From an uncultured Bacteroidales bacterium (GTDB lineage Bacteria > Bacteroidota > Bacteroidia > Bacteroidales > UBA932), in assembly GCA_944326265.1 (NCBI GenBank), contig CALVDE010000001.1:248001-312000 (forward strand): a DNA stretch of 64,000 nt, given 5' to 3'. The number at the start of each line of letters is the position of its first letter. The stretch's first letter is position 1. A program made the translations under genes and the position numbers. The notes under the pieces were generated by a model. The model was not told the origin of the DNA, ran no database searches, and saw only the letters and a list, made by a program, of their open reading frames with translations. Positions 44,316-51,095 of the stretch are shown piece after piece.

Positions 44316-47300
44316 TTAATTCTTAGCTTGTTCAATGTTCTCGGCCCTGCGCTCGCGGCGGTGCATCCAGTCGTAGACTATCGGCACGATGAAGCCGTTG
44401 AGCAGGGTGGAGGTTAGCAGTCCTCCGAGGATGACCTTGGCCATGGGGCTCTGGATCTCGTTGCCTGGCAGGTCGCCGTTGATGGCCAGGGGAATCATGG
44501 CTAGGGCTGACGAGAGGGCCGTCATCAGGATAGGGTTGAGACGGTCCAGGGAGCCCTGGAGGATGCACTCGCGGACGCTCAGATGCTCCTCGTTGTGCAG
44601 ATGGTTGTAGCGGTTGATCAGCAGCATACCGTTTCGGGTGGCGATGCCGAAGAGGGCGATGAAGCCGATGATGGCCGGGATGCTCAGCTCGCCGGAGGTG
44701 ATGATCAGGGCAAATACGCCTCCGATCAGGGCCAGCGGCAGATTGAGCAGCACGACTCCGCTCTGGCGGGCGTTCTTGAACTCCATGTACAGCAGCAGGA
44801 AGATGACGATGATGCTCATGATGGAGGTCAGCATGAGGGTGCGGCTGGCGGCCTGCTCGCTCTCGAACTGTCCGCCGTATTCGATATGGTAGCCCTCGGG
44901 CAGCACTATCTCTGCGTCCACGATATCCTGTATGTCATTGACTACGCTGCGCAGGTCGCGTCCCCGGGTGTTGGCGGAGATGACCACCTTGCGCTTCACA
45001 TTCTCGCGGTTGATCGTGTTGGGACCCATGGAGGACTCCACGTCGGCCACGTAGGAGAGAGGTATCTTGCAGCCGTCGGCATCGTCTATCATCAGGTTGC
45101 GGATGCTCTCCATGTCGCCTCTGTTGTCCTCGGAGGCGCGGACCACGAGGTTGAATGTCTTGCCTTCCTCGTAGACCTGGGATACGGTCTCGCCGGCCAT
45201 ATTGACTGTGACGAACTCGGCGAAGGCCGGCAGGGAGATGCCGTAGCGGGCGAGCATGTCGCGCTTGGGGGTGATCTTTAGCTCGGGACGCTCGATCTGC
45301 TGCTCTACATTGAGGTCGGCTATGCCCTCGACATCGCTGATGGCACTCTTGATGCGGTTGCCTATGACGAACATCTCGTTGAGGTTGTCTCCGAAAAGCT
45401 TGATGGCGATGCTGGCCTGAGTACCGCTGAGCATGGCGTCGATACGGTGGCTGATAGGCTGGCCTATCTCTATGTTGGCTCCGCTGATGGTCGAGAGCTT
45501 CTCTCGCACTTCGTCCAGCAGCTCCGCATGGGAGCGGTCTTTCAGTACGAAGGGAGCCTCTATCTCGGATACATTGACACCCAGTGCGTGCTCGTCCAGC
45601 TCGGCGCGTCCGGTCTTGCGGGCCACGGTCTGGATCTCGGGAATGGTCAGCAGCAGTTCTTCGGCCCTGCGTCCGATGCGGTCGGATTCCTCCAGGGAGA
45701 TGCCGGGCAGGGAGCTGACGTTGATAGTGAACGAGCCTTCGTTGAACGGAGGCAGGAAGCTGTGTCCGAGGGTGAAGAACAGGCCGAGTGCCGCTGCGAA
45801 CAGGGCCAGGGTAGAGCCTCCGACTATGGCTTTGTGGTTCAGGGCCCAGTTCAGGCCGTTGCGGTAATGCTTCTTGAGCCACACTGCCACGAATGCCTCC
45901 TTAGGCACCTTGGTGCTGTGCTTCTTGCCGCCCAAGAGATAGGAGCATAGCACGGGGGTCAGGGTCAGGGCCACGATAGTCGAGGCGAAAAGGGCTACGA
46001 TGAAGGAAATACCGAGAGGGATGAGCATCCTGCCCTCCATGCCGCTGAGGAAGAACAGGGGCACGAAGCTGACGATGATGATCAGGGTCGAGTTGAGAAT
46101 CGGCATACGCACCTCCTTCGAGGCGTTGAACACCACATCCACAACGGGCAGCCGCTTGTCGGGCGGCAAGGCCCTGTTCTCGCGCAGATGCTTCCAGACG
46201 TTTTCCACGTCCACTATCGCGTCGTCCACGAGGGAGCCTATGGCGATGGCCATACCTCCGAGACTCATGGTGTTGAGGCTAAGCCCGAATGCGTCCAGCA
46301 CGAGTATCGTCACCAGCAATGACAGCGGCAGGGTAATCAGGGAGATGACGGTGGTACGGAAGTTGGCCAGGAAAACGAAGAGCACGATGACCACGAAGAT
46401 GGCACCCTCGTAGAGGGACCTCTTGACGTTGTTGATGGAGTTCTCGATAAATGTGCTCTGGCGGAATATGTCGGTGGACACATGCACGTCGGCGGGCAGG
46501 TTCTTCTGCAGATCGGCGATGGCGGCGTCCAGTCTCTCGGTCAGCTCGATGGTGCCGGTATTGGGCTGTTTGGTTACGGTCAGCAGTACGGCCGGCTTGC
46601 CACGTTCGGAAGCCAGGCCGAGCTTGGGCTGCTGGGCACCGATGCGCACGTCAGCCACGTCCTCCAGAGTCACGGGCATTCCGCTCTCAGTGGTCTTGAT
46701 GACCGATGCGGCCATTTCCTGCACGTCCTGGGTGGAGACCACTCCGCGCACTATGTATTCATTGCCGTATTCGTAGATGACACCTCCGTTGGTGTTCTGG
46801 TTCATGCCTCTGGTTACGGCCATCACCTCACCGAGGGTCACGCCGTAGTGCTTCATCTTCTCAGGGTGAATCAGGACCTGATACTCCTTGATGTCACCTC
46901 CGAGCACTGCCACCTGGGCCACGCCTCCGGTGGACAGCAGTCTGGGACGGAATGTCCAGTCGGCCAGCGTCCGCAGATCCAGCATCGAGGTGCTGTCGGC
47001 GGTCAGACCTATGATCATCAGCTCTCCGAGGATGGAGGACTGGGGGCCGAGGGTAGGGTTGCCGGCGGTCTCGGGCAGATCTTCTGCGGCTGCGGCCAGT
47101 TTCTCCGAGACAATCTGGCGGGCCAGGTATATGTCGGTGCCCCAGTCGAACTCAACCCACACTACGGAGAATCCGGTGGTGGAAGAGCTGCGCACCCTGC
47201 GGACTCCGGTGGAGCCGTTGACGGCGGTCTCGATGGGGAAGGTCACAAGCTGCTCGACCTCCTCGGCGGCCATTCCGTTGGCCTCGGTCATGACGACTAC

Positions 47301-47438
47301 CGTGGGGGCGTTGAGGTCGGGGAATACGTCTATCTCGGCGTTGAAGGTCCGGTACAGTCCGGCCGCGAACAGCAGTACCGACGCGACCAGTATCAGCAGC
47401 CGGTTCTGCAGGGAGAAATGTATTATCTTATTGAGCAT
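44316..47438 (-). CDS. Heavy-metal RND efflux pump (CusA/CzcA-like)
   Basis: 1040 residues, full length. N-terminal FSLQNRLLILVASVLLFAAGLY and AEIDVFPDLNAPTVVVMTEANG are diagnostic of the heavy-metal efflux branch. The TM4 proton relay is present as GGMAIAIGSLVDDAIVDVENVWKH. It exports divalent or monovalent metal ions with proton antiport, together with the adaptor and TolC-like protein. The Asp pair and Glu in TM4 look more like Zn/Co/Cd/Ni pumps (CzcA/CnrA) than like the Cu/Ag pump, but this is weak evidence. The gene begins 12 bases after the adaptor stop. Confidence 0.93.
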   Translation of the reverse strand: MLNKIIHFSLQNRLLILVASVLLFAAGLYRTFNAEIDVFPDLNAPTVVVMTEANGMAAEEVEQLVTFPIETAVNGSTGVRRVRSSSTTGFSVVWVEFDWGTDIYLARQIVSEKLAAAAEDLPETAGNPTLGPQSSILGELMIIGLTADSTSMLDLRTLADWTFRPRLLSTGGVAQVAVLGGDIKEYQVLIHPEKMKHYGVTLGEVMAVTRGMNQNTNGGVIYEYGNEYIVRGVVSTQDVQEMAASVIKTTESGMPVTLEDVADVRIGAQQPKLGLASERGKPAVLLTVTKQPNTGTIELTERLDAAIADLQKNLPADVHVSTDIFRQSTFIENSINNVKRSLYEGAIFVVIVLFVFLANFRTTVISLITLPLSLLVTILVLDAFGLSLNTMSLGGMAIAIGSLVDDAIVDVENVWKHLRENRALPPDKRLPVVDVVFNASKEVRMPILNSTLIIIVSFVPLFFLSGMEGRMLIPLGISFIVALFASTIVALTLTPVLCSYLLGGKKHSTKVPKEAFVAVWLKKHYRNGLNWALNHKAIVGGSTLALFAAALGLFFTLGHSFLPPFNEGSFTINVSSLPGISLEESDRIGRRAEELLLTIPEIQTVARKTGRAELDEHALGVNVSEIEAPFVLKDRSHAELLDEVREKLSTISGANIEIGQPISHRIDAMLSGTQASIAIKLFGDNLNEMFVIGNRIKSAISDVEGIADLNVEQQIERPELKITPKRDMLARYGISLPAFAEFVTVNMAGETVSQVYEEGKTFNLVVRASEDNRGDMESIRNLMIDDADGCKIPLSYVADVESSMGPNTINRENVKRKVVISANTRGRDLRSVVNDIQDIVDAEIVLPEGYHIEYGGQFESEQAASRTLMLTSIMSIIVIFLLLYMEFKNARQSGVVLLNLPLALIGGVFALIITSGELSIPAIIGFIALFGIATRNGMLLINRYNHLHNEEHLSVRECILQGSLDRLNPILMTALSSALAMIPLAINGDLPGNEIQSPMAKVILGGLLTSTLLNGFIVPIVYDWMHRRERRAENIEQAKN

Positions 47439-47450
47439 GGCTGTCCTGGA

Positions 47451-48773
47451 TTAATGTGAATGGCTGTGTGCGGGGATGGCGTTGCTTGCCGAGGCCAGCT
47501 TTACGTGGATGGCTCCGTGGGTCACGACGGTCTCGCCTCCGTTCAGGCCGGAGAGTATCTCGTAACGGTTGCCGTCAGTGGCGCCGAGGGTGACTTCCTG
47601 CTTCTTGTAGCAGGTCGGGTCCAGCTGGATATATACGAAGTTGTGGCCCTGTTCCTCCGTGATGGCCTCTACGGGCAGGCTGATTACGCCGTCACGCTCT
47701 TCGGAGAGCAGCCAGATCTGAGCGTATGCTCCGGCGAGTATGTCATCGGAGGCGTTGATGGCGAATGTCACGGGGATGTAGGCGTTGGTCTCGTCTGTGG
47801 AGCGGCCGTATCCGAGCAGGCGGCCGTCGAGTCCGGCTGTGCTGAACATCTTGTCAGAGTAGGAGAGCCTGAAGTTGGCGGATTTCACTCCCGGCAGGCG
47901 GCTGAGATATCTCTCGGATACGTCGGCCTTGAGATACATGCTGTTGCCCGAGAGTACAGTGGCCAGGGGAGTCCCGACAGATACGTAGTCACCTTCTTTT
48001 ACAAGGCAGGACTCCACATATCCGCTGGCGGGAGACTTGACGGCAGTACCGTTGCCGCTGCCGTCTGCCGCAAGTGCCTCGTAGGTCAGACGGGCTGTCT
48101 CATAACGGCCTTTCGCGGCCTCGTATTCCTGGCGGGAGACGATATTGTCCTCTACCAGCTTGGCCGCTCTCTCGTATTCTTTCTGTGCTGTCTCGTATGC
48201 GATGCGGGCCCTCTGTACCGGGTCTCCGTCCTGAAGGTTGCTGGACGAGATGGTGAACATCGGTGAGCCTTCATTGACGCGGCTGCCTTCCACGAAGGGT
48301 GCGGCGAACGACACTACACCGGGAACGTTGGCCACGACTGTGGACTCGTTGCCGGGTGCCGGCATTATCCGTCCGCTTACCTCAAGTACGCTTCTGAATT
48401 TGCCCGGCATTATCGTCTCAGCCTTTACTCCGGCTGCTGCCGCGCTCTCGGCACTGAGTGTTATCTCATCGGGAGCGGCATTGTTTCCTTCCTCATGAGA
48501 GTGCCCGTGGGCATCGGCTTCGTGTCCGTGATTATGCCCTTCGTGTCCATGGTCATGTCCTTCGTGGTCATGTCCTTCGTGGCTGTGCCCTGCATGGTCG
48601 TGACCGTGTCCGTCATGGTCGTGGCTGTGACCTTCATGATCGTGGGCCTGGTGAATTTCCTCGCTGTGCGCGTGGTTGTCTTCGGTAGTCTGTGAATTTC
48701 TGCATGAGGAGAGCGACCAGCATGTAACCGTGCAGAGTGCTCCCAGGAGAATCGCCTTTATTGTCCGTTTCAT
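47451..48773 (-). CDS. His-rich efflux RND periplasmic adaptor (CusB/CzcB-like) lipoprotein
   Basis: 440 residues. A lipoprotein signal ends SLSSC (Cys24); residues 33 to about 95 form a His/Asp/Gly/Glu tract of repeated HDHDGH, HEGHDH and GHEGHNHGH units holding more than 20 histidines, which should bind metal ions. Then follow the adaptor domains: VLEVSGRIMPAPGNESTVVANVPGVV, a helical hairpin (ARIAYETAQKEYERAAKLV) and beta-barrel and membrane-proximal parts ending GGETVVTHGAIHVK. It links pump and channel. The histidine tract favours zinc, nickel or cobalt over copper. Confidence 0.92.
   Translation of the reverse strand: MKRTIKAILLGALCTVTCWSLSSCRNSQTTEDNHAHSEEIHQAHDHEGHSHDHDGHGHDHAGHSHEGHDHEGHDHGHEGHNHGHEADAHGHSHEEGNNAAPDEITLSAESAAAAGVKAETIMPGKFRSVLEVSGRIMPAPGNESTVVANVPGVVSFAAPFVEGSRVNEGSPMFTISSSNLQDGDPVQRARIAYETAQKEYERAAKLVEDNIVSRQEYEAAKGRYETARLTYEALAADGSGNGTAVKSPASGYVESCLVKEGDYVSVGTPLATVLSGNSMYLKADVSERYLSRLPGVKSANFRLSYSDKMFSTAGLDGRLLGYGRSTDETNAYIPVTFAINASDDILAGAYAQIWLLSEERDGVISLPVEAITEEQGHNFVYIQLDPTCYKKQEVTLGATDGNRYEILSGLNGGETVVTHGAIHVKLASASNAIPAHSHSH
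48510..48680 (-). repeat. Degenerate His-codon repeat in the adaptor gene
   Basis: On the plus strand variants of CATGGTCATGTCCTTCGTGG recur head to tail; read on the minus strand they encode the GHDHEGHDH-type tract. The repeats are imperfect, so they are old or under selection for composition, not exact length. Confidence 0.7.
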
Positions 48774-48814
48774 CTATATAAGCGGTTGATGTTAATATTT
48801 AAGTTTGAACTGCG

Positions 48815-48849
48815 CAAAAATAGTCCCGGACCCATGCAACATGGTTGCA
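48815..48849 (-). promoter_or_regulatory. Promoter and candidate operator of the efflux operon
   Basis: On the minus strand TATTTTTG (plus 48815-48822) is an exact -7 box, 41 bases before the adaptor ATG. Where the -33 element should lie there is instead a perfect palindrome, TGCAAC-ATG-GTTGCA (48835-48849), well placed for a metal-responsive regulator. No regulator gene is adjacent. Confidence 0.55.
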
Positions 48850-48868
48850 AAATTCAAGGCTTTGAGAA

Positions 48869-49597
48869 TCAGCGGAGCCGGGCGGTCTTGCCGATATCGG
48901 TGATGACGGCTCCGGAGGGTGCGCTTGCGCAGCGGACCCTGTGTCCGGAGGAAATGCTCAGGTAGAAATCGATGATGGAGAATGTCTCCGGCCAGGGGCG
49001 CAGCAGCCGCAGTGCCGTGGGAGTAAGCAGATGGATGCCGCTGAATGCCCGGGGCTCCAGAGCGGCGGCGGCCTCTTGGGTGACACCTTTGAGAAGACCT
49101 TTGGCGGGATATGTCCATCCACGGAGCGTACCGCTGCTGTCTGTCAGCAGATAGCGGGAAGATTCGCGGTCACTTACGAGAAGTGTTGCGGCGGCTGGCC
49201 CTTCCTGCTCATTCAGGGCCTGCGTGTAGAATTCTGACAGGTCGATCCCGGAAGTGATGATGTCGACGTTATGCACCAGCACGGGGCTGTCTCCCAGCAG
49301 GCCGGACATGACGGCATGACGCAGGCCGCCTCCGGTGTCGCGCAGCAGGTCCCGCTCATCCGAAAATGCCACGTCCAGCCCGAAGCCGTCGTGGGAGCGG
49401 ACGAACTCTTCCAGCATGTCCGCGAAATGATGCACGTTGATGACTGCACGGGTAAATCCGCTCTCTCTCAGCCGCAGCATAAGTCTCTGTATCATCGGTA
49501 CGCCCCCGTATGGCACCAGTGCCTTGGGCATTCTGTCCGTGAGCGGCCTGAGTCTCGTGCCTAGTCCGGCGGCCAGAATCATAGCAGTCCTGCTCAT
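48869..49597 (-). CDS. MurU-like sugar-1-phosphate nucleotidyltransferase
   Basis: 242 residues of the NTP-transferase fold: AMILAAGLGTRLRPLTDRMPKALVPYGG at the N-terminus (nucleotide loop and catalytic Lys), VLVHNVDIIT for the metal site, and FSGIHLLTP. MurU of Pseudomonas makes UDP-MurNAc from MurNAc-1-phosphate in the anhydromuropeptide recycling route. The start overlaps by ATGA the AmgK-like kinase that would produce its substrate, so the pair fits a cell-wall recycling bypass. A hexose-1-phosphate nucleotidyltransferase such as HddC type is an alternative. Confidence 0.82.
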   Translation of the reverse strand: MSRTAMILAAGLGTRLRPLTDRMPKALVPYGGVPMIQRLMLRLRESGFTRAVINVHHFADMLEEFVRSHDGFGLDVAFSDERDLLRDTGGGLRHAVMSGLLGDSPVLVHNVDIITSGIDLSEFYTQALNEQEGPAAATLLVSDRESSRYLLTDSSGTLRGWTYPAKGLLKGVTQEAAAALEPRAFSGIHLLTPTALRLLRPWPETFSIIDFYLSISSGHRVRCASAPSGAVITDIGKTARLR

Positions 49598-51033
49598 AGA
49601 ACCTCCTTTTCCATGGACTGTTCGCGGTGGATGAGTCTCACCTTCAGTCTGTCACTGTGCTCTCTGTATTTTCCGGCGATATGTTCTGCCAGTCTTTCAG
49701 CGAAATACACTGACCTGTGCCGTCCGCCGGTGCATCCGAAGCACAGCATCAGGTCTGAGAATCCGCGCTTGAGGTAGTTGTCTATGTGCATGTCGGCCAG
49801 AGCTGCGGTGTGCCGGGCGAACTCTTCCGTCTCAGGGTGCCCTTTAAGAAACTCCACGACGGGGGAGTCCATGCCGGTCATCCCCCGGTATTCCGGCAAC
49901 CTGCCCGGATTGGGCACGCCCCTGCAGTCCAGGACATAGCCTCCGCCGTTGCCGCTGTCATCCTCCGGTATTCCCTTCCTGTACGAGAAACTGTAGATCC
50001 GTACCAGCAGCTTCCCGTCCTGTCTCGGCTCCCTGTGTCCGTAGAGCGGAATCAGCTCTTCGAGGACGCGGCACAGGCAGGGGTATTCGGGGAAAGTGCC
50101 ATCACCGAAGAGTTCAAGGAGATTGTCCATCGCGTATGGGATGCTCTCGAGAAAATGGGCCCTGCGCTCGAACAGCCCCCTGAATCCGTAGGCACCAAGT
50201 ACCTGCAGTGTCCGGAACAGTACGAACTGCCGCAGGTCGGTCAGGAAGTCCTTCCGGCATACCGCCGCATAGCGGGACTGCGCCTCAAGATAGGCTTCCG
50301 TCAGCTCGGCCTTGAGCTCCGGGGAGTACCTGGCCCGCGCCTGCCATACGAAGGAGGCCAGGTCATAGTGGACCGGTCCCATCCGTCCGCCCTGGAAGTC
50401 GATGAATTTCATTTCCCCGGAGGGTGTGAGCATGATGTTCCGGCCCTGAAAGTCCCGGTACTGGAAGTTCTCCGTACTGCATGTCAGCAGGCGGTCGCAG
50501 AGACGGTTGAAATCCTCTTCCAGTGCAGTCTCGTCGAATTCCGCTCCTGACGGTTTGAGAAAACAGTATTTGAAGTAATTGAGGTCAAACATCACGCTGG
50601 TCCGGTCGAAACGGGACACGGGACCGCACTGCGAGAAATCCAGGTCCCTGGCTCCGGTGTACTGGAAGAGCGGCAGAGTCTCCACGGCTGTCCGCAGCAG
50701 GGCTTTCTCCTCCGTGGAATAGCATCCGCTGTTCCGCCCTGCCGATACTGCGTCGAAAAGAGTGGTGTCTCCCAGATCTTCCTGCAGATAGGTCATGCCG
50801 TCCCCGCTCACGTCGAGAATCCCCGGGACAGGCAGCCCAAGCTTTCCGAAATGTCCGGTGAGGTAGAGGAACGCCCTGTTCTCACGCAGACTGTCCCCTG
50901 CAGCGGCGATACAGCTGCCTCCGGTCCAGGTGATTCTGAAATACCGACGGTTGCCTCCCGAGGCCGGAAGGGGCGAGATGCGGTACTCCCTGATGCCCGA
51001 GTACCTCTCGAATAGAGATTGTATCCTTTCCAT
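49594..51033 (-). CDS. AmgK-like sugar kinase fused to a RapZ C-terminal domain
   Basis: 479 residues from ATG 51033 (MERIQSLFERYSG). Residues 1 to about 330 form an aminoglycoside-phosphotransferase fold like AmgK: YRDFQGRNIMLTPSG (catalytic Asp and Asn) and FIDFQGGRMGPVHYDLASFVWQAR. From about residue 341 the RapZ C-terminal domain follows: LVRIYSFSYRKG, DCRGVPNPG, TGMD and the signature GCTGGRHRSVYFAERLAEH (433-451). AmgK phosphorylates MurNAc/GlcNAc at C1; the RapZ C domain in E. coli senses glucosamine-6-phosphate and binds RNA. The fusion suggests kinase activity gated by amino-sugar supply. No Walker A kinase domain of full RapZ is present. Confidence 0.85.
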   Translation of the reverse strand: MERIQSLFERYSGIREYRISPLPASGGNRRYFRITWTGGSCIAAAGDSLRENRAFLYLTGHFGKLGLPVPGILDVSGDGMTYLQEDLGDTTLFDAVSAGRNSGCYSTEEKALLRTAVETLPLFQYTGARDLDFSQCGPVSRFDRTSVMFDLNYFKYCFLKPSGAEFDETALEEDFNRLCDRLLTCSTENFQYRDFQGRNIMLTPSGEMKFIDFQGGRMGPVHYDLASFVWQARARYSPELKAELTEAYLEAQSRYAAVCRKDFLTDLRQFVLFRTLQVLGAYGFRGLFERRAHFLESIPYAMDNLLELFGDGTFPEYPCLCRVLEELIPLYGHREPRQDGKLLVRIYSFSYRKGIPEDDSGNGGGYVLDCRGVPNPGRLPEYRGMTGMDSPVVEFLKGHPETEEFARHTAALADMHIDNYLKRGFSDLMLCFGCTGGRHRSVYFAERLAEHIAGKYREHSDRLKVRLIHREQSMEKEVL

Positions 51034-51080
51034 AGTATTGGCAAAAGTAGGAAAATAATAGGCGGAAAACAAAATTCCCC

Positions 51081-51088
51081 TATATTTG
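51081..51088 (+). promoter_or_regulatory. -7 box very close to the putative porin start
   Basis: TATATTTG is an exact TAnnTTTG whose expected start site (about 51093-51095) falls on or just before the ATG at 51096, so the message would be almost leaderless unless translation begins farther in. The -33 element is poor. Confidence 0.4.
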
Positions 51089-51095
51089 CACTCTT

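Noticed and set aside
46482-47459. A 325-codon plus-strand open frame opposite the RND pump
   Set aside because: Antisense shadow; the pump frame has complete family motifs and the antisense product has no recognisable feature.
48510-48680. Repeated units suspected as a CRISPR array
   Set aside because: Units are short, imperfect, without unique spacers of constant length, and translate into a His-rich tract of an intact gene.
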